Part shown: one piece after another, positions 21,505-31,120 of the stretch
Layout: each line of letters opens with the position of its first letter
Numbering within the stretch: the stretch's first letter is position 1
Assembly (NCBI GenBank): GCA_905221605.1
Contig: CAJNDS010002094.1
Location: 482,501-546,500 of the forward strand
DNA length: 64,000 nucleotides
Source of the DNA: Symbiodinium natans
Lineage: Eukaryota; Sar; Dinophyceae; Suessiales; Symbiodiniaceae
Direction: 5' to 3'
Program-made: the position numbers and the translations under genes
Notes under the pieces: model-generated
What the model was told of the DNA's origin: nothing
Database searches by the model: none
What the model saw: the letters and a program-made list of their open reading frames with translations, nothing else

Positions 21505-22844
21505 TTTTAGGGTTTCGAGTTTGGGGTTTAGGGTTTAGGGTTTAGAGAGGGAGCTCGGATGTTTTAGGGCTTTTGGGGGGCTTCAAGGTATTAGGGATTC
21601 AGGGGCTTTAGGGTTTTAGGTTTCTAGAGTTAGGGCTTACAAGGGTTGAGGGTTGAGTCGTCGGGGCTAGTGGTTTGAGGTTTGGAGTCAGGGAATGTCT
21701 AGGGTATCAAGTTCGTCCGTGAACCCCTAAACCCTCAACCCTCAAGCCAGGGCGCTGCCGAGACTCTCCCATGGCACCCTCATTTCACTTCCGTTTAAGG
21801 GTGGTTCTTGTGTCGACACCAAGCAAGCAGCGGAACAGCTTCTTGCTCCTAGGCTGCGGGGGAACCCGGCCCCCTGAACCCCTCAACCCTCACCCCTCTT
21901 TAAACCTCTAAGCGCCCTGTCCGGACGCCCGTATCCGAGACCTGCTCCAAGGCATTCTATCGAGCCGCCACTCAGCCGAACATGATTCATTGCAGGTTAC
22001 AAGTGCTTTTGTATGGGGGGGCGGGTGGGGGGTGGGGGGGTGGGGGTGGCGGGGGGGGTGCATCCCTATCATGTGTAACATCCCAACAACATCCTCCCGC
22101 CGGAGCTGCCTACCCCCCCCCCCCCAGCCTCCTCAAAGGCGCCATGGCCCGCAACCCAAAACCCTTAGACCAAACCCAAAATCCCGAAACCCAACGCCTG
22201 CCAAAGCAAGGGTTTAGGGTGCAGGGTTTACGGTTTAGGGTTCAGGGTTTAGGGTGTAGCAAGCCGCACGAGGTTCCATGTGTCTCCTGGGTCATGAGGG
22301 AAACCAGCGTTCCATGGGAGGGTTTCGGGGAATTAAAGAAGCCGCTGCACAATTCCCTAAAAGGGGAGCAAGGGGGGACGTCAGCAACTAAATTCCCTAC
22401 GAAGAACGTAGTAAGGTTGAGGGCTTAGGGTGCAACATGAACATGGGTCAAGGCCAGCGTTTCAGGGCTGGGGAGGTGCGTCCGTGGTGCTTACGGACTT
22501 TAAAGCTTTAGGGCTTAGGGTCCCTATAATCATGCCAGTAAAAGTCCCGGCATATATCACTCATACTTATATTCACTCTACCACCCTGCAACCCTGAGCC
22601 ACTCTGAAGCCCCTTGCTGCCCAGGCCTCGAGCTGACCCTACCCCCGCCGGACTGACTGCTGCCAACCTGAACAGCCTGAACGGCCAGGGCCAGGGCCAG
22701 GGCATGTGCCTTGGAGGGAATCTTGGGCCCAAAAGGCCTTTAAAAACCCTCAACCCTGACCCCTAAGTCGCCAATCCCCCAAGCCCTTAAACCCCGAAAC
22801 CCCTAAAACCCTAAAACCTCCCCCCCCCCCCCCCCTATCTCAGG
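21505..22844. other. G-rich relics and low-complexity tracts, no supported gene
   Basis: Degenerate TTTAGGG words, G-runs at 22014-22060, C-runs at 22114-22126 and 22820-22836, and a (CCAGGG) tract near 22685. Open frames here are compositional. Confidence 0.35.
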
Positions 22845-22978
22845 GCAGTTTCATGGTCCCTGAGTATGGGCCCTTAGAAGGGGACCCCTTATAAACCCCT
22901 TACGTACCCTATACAACCCAAGGGCCCATACATCAGAGAGGGTAAGGGACCATATTAAGGGGCCATGAAACTACCCTT
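22845..22978. repeat. imperfect fold-back
   Basis: The left arm has CAGTTTCATGGTCCCTGAG and ATGGGCCCTTA; the right arm has their complements, GGGCCCATAC, GGGACCAT and CCATGAAACTACCC. It resembles a small non-autonomous inverted-repeat element. Confidence 0.65.
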
Positions 22979-22985
22979 AGAGTTT

Positions 22986-22989
<4 letters not shown>

Positions 22990-23019
<30 letters not shown>
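22990..23019. repeat. (GT)n microsatellite
   Basis: About 14 GT dinucleotides. Confidence 0.95.
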
Positions 23020-23433
23020 GGAAGGCTCAGGGCATAGAAGGGCACAGGGTCCGAGGTCTGGGTGGCTGACCTCAAGAATCTGGACCCCACTCCCTTCTTT
23101 CCGCTTTTTCTCAAGCGACTCTGGGGTTCTACCCTCAACGCAAGCCTAGGCCCTAAACCCTAAACCCTAGACCCTAGACCCTAAACCCTAAACCCTAAAC
23201 CCTAAACCCTAAACCCGAAACCCTAATGCGAGGGGCGCCATGGGATCTTGAGAACTTGGAGAGCCCCTGAGGTGCCTAAAGTGGCGGGTTTAGGGCCGTT
23301 TTTCCATGCAGTAGACACCCTCCCCCCTTGTACGAATCCCGAAGATGGGGGGGGGGGGGAATAAGGGGGTTTAGGGTTTAGGGGTGCATGAGAGAATTGT
23401 GCCTTCTTAGGGCTTATGGCTTCTTTTTTTAAG

Positions 23434-23553
23434 GTGCTAGTGCGGCATGCTCTCAAGTCGACGTATGCAGCGGAGGTGCCCTTCTGCCCTCGCGAAGGCA
23501 CATGTCAAACGAAGAAGAGTGGTGCTCTTCAGAACGCCGCAATGCGGCGCAAA
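23434..23553 (+). CDS. candidate exon
   Basis: After a T-rich acceptor (TTCTTTTTTTAAG|) and before AAA|GTTGAAG, reading VLVRHALKSTYAAEVPFCPR then TCQTKKSGALQNAAMRRK. The same frame has an ATG at 23415 and would stop at 23571, so it could be a very small gene instead. Strong coding character; family unknown. Confidence 0.4.
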
Positions 23554-24277
23554 GTTGAAGCTCGCCCCTAAAACCTGCGAAACCCCATCAAGCCCCATTA
23601 CACCCTCGAAGCCCTTGACAAAATATCATAAGCCCCGTAAACCGTACAGAAAAACCAGGTGAGCCCTAAACAAATCCCGTAGTTAAGGCGCTATTTCAAT
23701 CCCTCTCATTCCTTACTCAGGCATGATCCGTTGCTGGAGGCTGGCCGGAGGGCAATCTGTTCCCTCCTCGCGGGCTGTTTCGGGTTTAGGGCTTCGGGCT
23801 TAGGTTCCCACTCTAAACCCTAAACCCGAAACCCTAAGGCCTAAACTCTAGGGACCCCATGCCCTGGTTTCGGGTTTATAGGGTTGGGGCTTGCTGTGTG
23901 GGTCAGCGTGGTCGAGAGACAGTGCATTGCTTTCGTGGCTGTTGGGTTCAGCTCAGTGGGGCGATGGATTGCTTAAGTCATTTTTTTTGGACAGTTGGGA
24001 AAGGCATTTTTCGCAGCTACCAAAGAAAGCCTATAAAGCCTAAGCCCTCAACGGTTATGCTTGCGTACTCTGAGCGCCGTTCGACAACACTCTTTATTCG
24101 TAGGGCGCCTAGGTTCAGTTCTTGGCCAAGGCTCCTGAGCCCCGAGCTCTAAGACCTAAACGGCAATAAAGGATTATTGAGGCCTACTTGGCCGTTTCTA
24201 TTCCGGGGGTTTCTTTTGGGCGGTCTCCGAGAGGATTCCAGAGAAGATCTTTGAGGTCTTACAACGCTGTTCTAGTC

Positions 24278-24322
24278 TTTAGGGTTTAGGGTTTAGGGTT
24301 TAGGGTTTAGGGTTTAGAGTAT
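24278..24322 (+). repeat. TTTAGGG array
   Basis: Six heptamers. Confidence 0.9.
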
Positions 24323-24684
24323 TGGGATCCCCTTCGCTTGATTCAAGGTGCCCTTCCAATCTCATCCCTGAAAACGTATACAAGAAGGTCCTCGAAGGGT
24401 ATATTCTTACTCCCCAAACTGTGCGTCAATACTCCCGGGTTCAGGCGTGAAGAGTAAGAGGGGCTAGAAGGAGTGACGCGGCGCCCCCGGCCCAGTTTCG
24501 GCGTTTTTCTCGAAGAGTGCTCGTACTTGGGGACGACAATCGCGCTCTCTCGCCTGAGCGCGGGTGTGGCCGCTCTTGCTTTCCTCGAAACTGTCCTCGC
24601 TCTTCGACGTCCCTGTCCCCAAATGCAAAACTGTCCTTTTGGACTTTGGGGCTCGCATGGTCTTTCACTTTTTGGGGTCTGCAA

Positions 24685-24950
24685 CTCCTAACCCTAAACC
24701 CTAAACCCTAAACCCTAGACCCTAGACCCTAGACCCTAGACCCTAACCCTAAACCCTAAACCCTAAACCCTAAACCCTAAACCCTAAACCCTAAACCCTA
24801 AACCCTAAACCCTAAACCCTAAACCCTAAACCCTAAACCCTAAACCCTAAACCTAAACCCTAAACCCTAAACCCTAAACCCTAAACCCTAAACCCTAAAC
24901 CCTAAACCCTAAACCCTAAACCCTAAACCCTAAACCCTAAACCCTAAGCC
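24685..24950 (-). repeat. CCCTAAA array
   Basis: About 36 copies, with a four-copy CCCTAGA block near its left end. It precedes the exon candidate at 25016. Confidence 0.95.
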
Positions 24951-25015
24951 CTCCTGTGAAAAATTGGACTCTGAAGGCCCAGCCCTGGGACCCTATTACC
25001 GCAAACCCTGGGCAG

Positions 25016-25070
25016 GACGAGCTGAGGCGACTTCGGGCATCCGTGAACGTGGGGCCGCCCTGGAGATGCC
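25016..25070 (+). CDS. candidate exon
   Basis: After CCTGGGCAG| and before |GTGTGTTTGGGG, reading DELRRLRASVNVGPPWRC. Short but with good ends. Confidence 0.4.
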
Positions 25071-25550
25071 GTGTGTTTGGGGTATGAGGTTTAAGGGTTT
25101 AGGGTTCAAGGTTTAGGGTTTAGGGTCTTTAGGGTCAGAGTTGGGCGTTGATGCCTTAGGGTTTAAGGTTTAATGTTTCAAGGGAGTAAAGGTGATGCCT
25201 TTGACTACTGCTAACGCGGGGTACAAGAACAGTTCAGTTCAGCCATTCTAACTCCAAACACACCTGCATCCTGCCCCCTCTGAGTTTATGAGGAGAGTTG
25301 TGCCCTGAGTCCCGCACGCTGCCAAAATGCTAGGCCAGGCCAGTTTAGGATGTAGGTTGTGGTGTCTAAGCTTAAGGTTGAGGGTGCGGTTCAAGAGTCG
25401 TAAAGTTTGACCTTCTGTTCCCGGATCCTAGACCCCAAAGCCAAAACCCGAATCCCGAAACCCCAAACCCCAGACCCCAAACCCTAAGTCCTGAACCCTA
25501 AACCCCAAAGCCCAAACCCCAAACCCCGAGCCCTGAACCGACGGCTCCAG

Positions 25551-25621
25551 GCTTTGGCAATGCAGTGCAGCCAGATCAACGACCAGATCAACGCTGAGGC
25601 CTGGATGGGAGAGCTCCATTG
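25551..25621 (+). CDS. candidate exon
   Basis: After CGGCTCCAG|, reading ALAMQCSQINDQINAEAWMG then ELH, with a GT donor at 25622. The frame stays open on both sides. High coding character; no family recognised. Confidence 0.45.
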
Positions 25622-26085
25622 GTTTACGTGTATAGAAGTGCTTAGCCAGGGGTTGAGGAGGCTTGTCCTTGCATTCAAGAACCCTAAGCCCTAAGCTAGC
25701 TGAACGTGAGCAACTCCATAAGGTCTAAGCTGCCAAGCCAAGTTCCATGCGGACACCCTGGCATCGGAAATCGGGGGCTGACGGTTTCGGGTTCTTTGGG
25801 TTTAGCGTATAAGGGTGTTGCGGCATCAAGGTATTCGGGCAGCAGGGTGGTAGGGTGTGCGGGTATCAGGGTATTCGGGTACCAGGCTATTGACTATCGG
25901 CGTTTGCGACTTTAGAGCATCAGGAGATCACCCAATCCCCTAATCAAATCTTGAAGCCCTCTATATTATAGGCCCAAAAAGGACTTAAACCCCTGAAGCC
26001 CTACACACCTAAAGCCCTTAAGACTTACAGCCCTTAGAACCCTTAGCACCCTAAACCCGAAACACCAAAGCTCTCAACGCCCGCG

Positions 26086-26166
26086 ATGCCCCCCAAGAGC
26101 CGTTCGCAGGCTCTCGTTCGGTACGCTGCTTTCCGCCAGCAGCTGTTGCAACTTACGCAGGCCTAA
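26086..26166 (+). CDS. candidate first exon or micro-ORF
   Basis: From ATG 26086: MPPKSRSQALVRYAAFRQQL then a stop at 26164, just inside a CCCTAAA array. It may also be an internal exon starting after TTCGCAG. Confidence 0.35.
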   Translation: MPPKSRSQALVRYAAFRQQLLQLTQA

Positions 26167-26243
26167 ACCCTAAACCCTAAACCCTAAACCCTAAACCCTA
26201 AACCCTAAACCCTAAACCCTAAACCCTAAACCCTAAACCCAGG
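26167..26243 (-). repeat. CCCTAAA array
   Basis: About 11 copies right after the island at 26086. Confidence 0.9.
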
Positions 26244-26689
26244 CGTCTGGGATTTGTCTGGGGCTCTGGGCATGGATGTCAGGGCTTCGGGTTTAAGCCT
26301 TTTTTTTGGCTTTTGGGGGGTTTCTTGCGCCTTTAGGAGTCTTAAGGGGTGCTTTAGGGGGCATTTAGGGGGTTTAGGGTTTAGGGTTTAGGGTTTAGGG
26401 TTTGGTGGCTTTTGGACTTCGTTGTTGTGGAGGGCATTGTAAATCCGTGCCCTGGGAGGGTGGGTTGCTGGGCTTAGGGTTTAGGGTTTCGGGTTTCGGG
26501 TTTCGGGTTTCGGGCAAGTGGCGGGTTTCGGATTGGGTTTAGGGAGGTTTAGGGTTTAGGGTTCCGGTGTTTTGGGCTTTGGGGTGCGGGTTCGCTTGAT
26601 GCAGATTCGTGAGACTCCCAAGGCTTCCCAAAACCGTCTCCAGCATGATGTGTCAACTACAAAATGCCTAGCTCAAACCCCCAAAATCC

Positions 26690-26845
26690 TAAACTCTAAC
26701 CCTAAACCCTACCTAAACCCTAAACCTCCAAACCCTAAACCCTGCCTAAACCATACCCCGAAACCCTAAACCCTAAACCCTAAACCTAAACCCTAAACCC
26801 TAAACCCTAAACCCCTAAACCCCTAAACCCCTAAACCCTAAACCA
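26690..26845 (-). repeat. CCCTAAA and CCCCTAAA array
   Basis: It precedes the exon at 26880. Confidence 0.88.
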
Positions 26846-26879
26846 GACAACTTCACCTCCCTTGAGCCGCTCTCGTCAG

Positions 26880-26992
26880 GCTCGCTTCAACGCCCAGCCT
26901 TTCAATTGAGGGCGCTGCTGACGCGAGGGACATGGGAGGGCCGACCCCAGCAAAGAGCCTCTTTTTTGGTGGCCAGTGGCTGGACCAGACCG
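26880..26992 (+). CDS. candidate exon
   Basis: Between TCTCGTCAG| and |GTTTAGGGTC, reading LASTPSLSIEGAADARDMGG then PTPAKSLFFGGQWLDQT. A clean example of array-exon-repeat order. Enters in phase 2, leaves in phase 1. Family unknown. Confidence 0.5.
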
Positions 26993-27104
26993 GTTTAGGG
27001 TCAGGATTTAGCAGTTAGGAGAAGCCTTTTGAGGTACCTTACATCCCCCTATATACCCTTCAAGGGGCTATATAGGGTCCCTCACGTTGGGTTCTTGGGT
27101 TCAG

Positions 27105-27188
27105 CCTCTGCTGGGTGTCACTCCTCTGTCCCTCGACAAGCTGCTGCCCGCCGGAGTTCTGCCGGAGCCGGCGACTCAGCTTCCCGAA
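27105..27188 (+). CDS. candidate exon
   Basis: 28 codons between TTGGGTTCAG| and a GC donor, reading PLLGVTPLSLDKLLPAGVLP then EPATQLPE. Confidence 0.45.
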
Positions 27189-28074
27189 GCCCGAAACCCC
27201 AAACCCTTACACCCTGCAGCCCCCAAAAAACTGGGATCAAAAGAGAGAGAGAATGAGAGCGAGAGAGAGAGAGGCTCATACAAGCTGAGAGGAGCGCCAG
27301 ACACACTGAAAGGAACGCCACTCAAACTGAAGGAGCGGCAGAAGACTACACGAGGGTCGCCCAAAAGACCCCGATCACCCAAAGGATATCGTTTCTTGTG
27401 ATCAGCCTGTGCCACAAATGAGCATCATCATCATCATCATCAACGACAAATAATGTCACCAGAGTCGCAATCTCAAGCAGCAGAGTGAGAATCATCAGAG
27501 AGACGCTGGAATCTTGTCGTCCTTTTTTAGTCAGGCGGTTGGCGCTGGTAACCATGGATGTTGTTGTGTTCCCCATGCCCCAAACTCCAATCTTATCCCC
27601 TGAAAAGCCCCCTGGTAGAGATAGTTAGGGTCTATATTGCCGCTGTTGGTTTCTGGGGATACGAGCAGCAAAAGGAGCCTACCTTTTGCAGTCAAAGCGA
27701 CTCAAATGTGTCAATAACAATAAAGCAGGCTCTAGATGACACCCTGCACTTAAGTAAACATGACACCTCTGCGTGCTTCTGATGCAAACTACCCAGCATA
27801 CCCCCTGTGAATTATCTAGTAAAGGGATCGGAATATGTACTAATAGTATTCCCTTACGGTCCCTTTGTCGTACAATAACCCCAAAAACCCTAGTCTAATT
27901 ATTCAGGCCACTAAGCCCGCAACCCTAAACCCGAAGCCCTAAACCCTCCCTCCAATAAGGACCCCAATAAGGAACCCCCCCCCCCCTCCCTAATCCCGTA
28001 AACCCTCTTCTTGCGCCCTAGACCCACCTGAGCAGCTCCTCAGTGCGCCCAGGTTGCTACGTTGAGCTGTGCAG

Positions 28075-28115
28075 GCTCCATCGCCGCATTGCCTGCCGAG
28101 ACCTCGGCATCCGAG
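28075..28115 (+). CDS. candidate exon
   Basis: 41 nt between GCTGTGCAG| and |GTTCAGGGTTTAGGG. All three frames are open (for example LHRRIACRDLGIRG). Confidence 0.3.
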
Positions 28116-28428
28116 GTTCAGGGTTTAGGGTTTGGGGTTCAGGGGTCAGGGCTTTGGGGTTCAGGGTTTAGGGCTTGGGGTTCAGGGTTTAAGGGTGCGG
28201 AGACAGGCGGCGTTGATCAGGGCCAGAAGGCGTTGATCCACATTTCGGGGACCCGTTGGGCACTCCTCAACCCCACCACACAGAAACAGCTCGCAAGGCA
28301 GACCAGCCCCACGGCTCAGTGTCCTCATGAGCCGCCCTCATCTTCAGCCCATAAGCCCTCAACCCTGAACCCTAAAAAACTTCACAGGGCTCAGGCTGCG
28401 TGCCCAACGTCTTCCTCAGAAGCCAGAG

Positions 28429-28522
28429 ACTCCAAAACCCCTTAATTAAGGAATATGCCCTAAATTTGAATAGGAACCCTCATATGATTTAAGGTATATT
28501 CCTTAATTAGGGGGGTTTTGGA
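28429..28522. repeat. MITE-like palindrome
   Basis: Two arms of about 35 bp, CTCCAAAACCCCTTAATTAA... and ...TTAATTAGGGGGGTTTTGGA, also sharing GGAATATGC(C)/GGTATATTCC and AAAT/ATTT, around a 20-bp loop. Probably a small inverted-repeat element. Confidence 0.75.
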
Positions 28523-28842
28523 GTGTCTGAGAAGCCCTTTGAACTCCCAAGAGCACCTGAAAGTCGGAGCTGCAGCTGTTTTGGGTCCCCGGCGCCGCGC
28601 CGTTAAAGCCGCTGCTGGGGCTTCACATGGGCTTAGGGGTTTAGGGTTCAGGGGGTTGGGTTTAGAGGGTTTTGGGGGGTTTACAGGGCTTAGAGGGTTT
28701 AGGGGGTCTGGAAGGGTTTCGAGGCTTTAGAGGGTTGAGGCGGTTTAGAGGGTCACAGGGTTTACAGGGTCTGCAGGGTTGGTCTTGGATTGTGGAGCCC
28801 GGTTAGATTGGCCAGACATCGGGGTAAGTTTCGGGAGCCGCC

Positions 28843-29622
28843 ATGCCAGCAAGCCGACGCTTGAGTTCCTGGCTGCCACTCGTACTTCCGGTGCTTCTGG
28901 TGCTTCTGACTTCGAGCTCCAGTGCCTGGCTTGGGGTCGGCCGTCGCTTGCTGTTTGCCTCCGTGCTGTTGCCAGGGCCTGCACGAGCTGATGCCCCTGT
29001 TGGAGGCTACGACAGAGGAGCACCACGTGTGATGCAACCTCAGGTCAGATATCCCGAGTTCATTCGCATGGAAGGCCCCACGGGAGATTTCAGTATCAAC
29101 ATCCCAACAGCTTGGCGGGCTGAGTTCGAAAACAATCCCGGACGGCTCATCTACGCGGTTGAGAATACGGCAGGCTTCAACAGCGCCACACTTCAGGTTG
29201 CGCGCCTTTCCCTGTCCAGCTTTGTGCCGGATGCGAACAGCAAGACAAGCAATTGGCGGGATGCCCTTGGCAACACGACGGAAGCGAACATTGCTCAAGC
29301 CCTCATGGTTGTTGCTCAGCAAGGGCTCAGTTCGGAGAGAGAAGGCTATGCAAAGACAACGGTCCTTGAAACCGAGATCGAAGCACCGGAGCCCAATGCA
29401 GACGCAACATCACTGCTTTGGCGGGCGAAAGCCGCGGTCGAGGATTTCCGTCAAAGTCGCATCATCAGTGGCAGAGCCTTGCTGCGACAGGGCGTGGTGG
29501 TGTTCGCGGTGGCGACAGGATCCGAGCGCTTCGGTGCCGTGTCCGGCACCATTAGCCCAAGCGGCTTTGGCTGGGAGTTCAACAACCGCCTTGTTGGGAG
29601 CTTGCGCCTGAGGCGCCGCTAA
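28843..29622 (+). CDS. PsbP-family thylakoid lumen protein, intronless
   Basis: 259 aa from ATG 28843. Residues 10-28 form a hydrophobic signal-peptide core (LPLVLPVLLVLL), as expected for plastid import through the endomembrane system in dinoflagellates. A second signal then has a twin Arg at 34-35 and an ARADA cleavage site near 48-52 (GVGRRLLFASVLL), a Tat-type lumen signal typical of PsbP proteins. The mature domain (about 70-259) has the PsbP pattern: GDFSINIPTAWRAE, an AVENTAGFNSATLQVARLSL block, and at the C-terminus a SGRALLRQGVVVFAVATGSE block. PsbP-type proteins sit at the lumenal side of photosystem II or are PsbP-domain assembly factors; which one is uncertain. One uninterrupted exon, unlike its split neighbours. 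Confidence 0.85.
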   Translation: MPASRRLSSWLPLVLPVLLVLLTSSSSAWLGVGRRLLFASVLLPGPARADAPVGGYDRGAPRVMQPQVRYPEFIRMEGPTGDFSINIPTAWRAEFENNPGRLIYAVENTAGFNSATLQVARLSLSSFVPDANSKTSNWRDALGNTTEANIAQALMVVAQQGLSSEREGYAKTTVLETEIEAPEPNADATSLLWRAKAAVEDFRQSRIISGRALLRQGVVVFAVATGSERFGAVSGTISPSGFGWEFNNRLVGSLRLRRR

Positions 29623-29679
29623 AGCCGCTAGAGCGAAAGTGCGCGTGCTCTTTGGCTTCTGGTCTTGCCGACATGATAA

Positions 29680-29912
29680 TGACCAGCATGAAGATGAGGA
29701 TGATGAGGATGACGATGGCCATGATCATGGTCATGAGGATAACGATGGCGGCGATGATGATGGTGGTGACAATGACGATGACGACCATTTCGGCTACCAT
29801 GATCGTGGTGATGATGTTGACGATGCTCATGGTGATGAGTATGATGAAGACGATGATCATGATGATAGCGACGACGGTGACGATGGTGGTGGGGATGGTA
29901 TGACGGGGCCGA
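29680..29912. repeat. degenerate GAT/GAC-rich tract
   Basis: Imperfect GATGAT/GATGAC triplets downstream of the PsbP stop. The Asp-rich + frame and the Ile/Met-rich - frame are products of the tract. Confidence 0.8.
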
Positions 29913-30189
29913 CCATTAGCCAGGGATCGTACTTCTTGGCTACTGTATCTGGTAGGAGTTTCCTTCAAAGGAGTGTTTTCGTCCATTAGCTGGTTAGTTG
30001 GAGTCGCAGTTCATTCAGGGGCTCTTTGGGGTACCGACCAACAGGTCGACTGTTTACCATACCACCAGGGCAGGCGCCGGGAACCCTCCAAAGCCCAAAC
30101 TTAGAAGATTCTTGAAAGAACCTGCCGCGACCTCATTGTTTGGTAGCCATGAAGCCTGAAACCCCAAGCCCATGTCAGGTTTTTCGGTG

Positions 30190-30462
30190 AGCCCTAAACC
30201 CTACACCCTAAACCCTAAACCCTAAACCCTAAACCCTAAACCCTAAACCCTAAACCCTAAACCCTAAACCCTAAACCCTAAACCCTAAACCCTAAACCCT
30301 AAACCCTAAACCCTAAACCCTAAACCCTAAACCCCTAAACCCTAAACCCTAAACCCTAAACCCTAAACCCTAAACCCTAAACCCTAAACCCTAAAAACCC
30401 TAAACCCTAAACCCTAAACCCTAAACCCTAAACCCTAAACCCTAAACCCTAAACCCTAACTT
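30190..30462 (-). repeat. CCCTAAA array
   Basis: About 38 nearly perfect copies with two slipped units. Confidence 0.96.
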
Positions 30463-30705
30463 GAAGGGCTTTTGGGTGGGTTGATGGGCTTGGCCCTCCA
30501 CCCCGGAGCCTCAAGGACCATAGAGGGTTGCGCCCCCCGGAATTTCCGTCTCCTGGTGTGCTGAAGCACCTTAACACCCCCAAACCGTCGTCGACTCAAC
30601 TTTGGTCCTACACCCCCAATGCCCCGATCCCCCAAAGTGTGGTGTTTTGGGTTTAGGGCCCCCTAAACGCCCAAACCCCTGAATGCCGAAACGCCCAGGT
30701 TTCAG

Positions 30706-30759
30706 GTGCTAACACAGTCAGCCAGCACCGCAAATGCCGGCCATTGCGCAACAGTACCG
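30706..30759 (+). CDS. candidate exon
   Basis: 18 codons between GGTTTCAG| and |GTCTTAGC, reading VLTQSASTANAGHCATVP. The frame continues open past the donor. Confidence 0.35.
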
Positions 30760-31120
30760 GTCTTAGCATCTCTGGGGTGTGGAACTTTAGTTCAAACCCC
30801 GAACCGCTCAAGATTCCTGGTGGAAGCCCTAGTGCCCGAAAAGCCTGAATCCGCAAGCCCTCAACCCTCAACCCTAAACCCTTCCTTTCTTTTTGGGCGG
30901 GGGGGGAGGGGTCTCTTACAAGCCCCTTTTGGGCCACAATGGGCGCCCTGTTTGTTCCTATGAGTAGGGTAGGTGTCAGGTCTTCAGTCATGTAGGATGC
31001 CTAGTCTCTACATGAACCATTGTCTTCCGTATGGGTAGCCTACCCTTCTCTTCACCCCCCCCCCCCCTGCTCCTCCTCCCCGTGGCTGAGGTCAGGCGCG
31101 ATGTTTCTGACGTTTCACAG

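Noticed and set aside
24343-24711. Several open frames on both strands
   Set aside because: Three - and two + frames are open over the same GC-rich bases; none has splice-like ends or a recognisable motif.
29639-29989. Asp-rich 116-codon frame downstream of PsbP
   Set aside because: Encoded by degenerate GAT/GAC triplets; the opposite strand is equally open; no start context or family.
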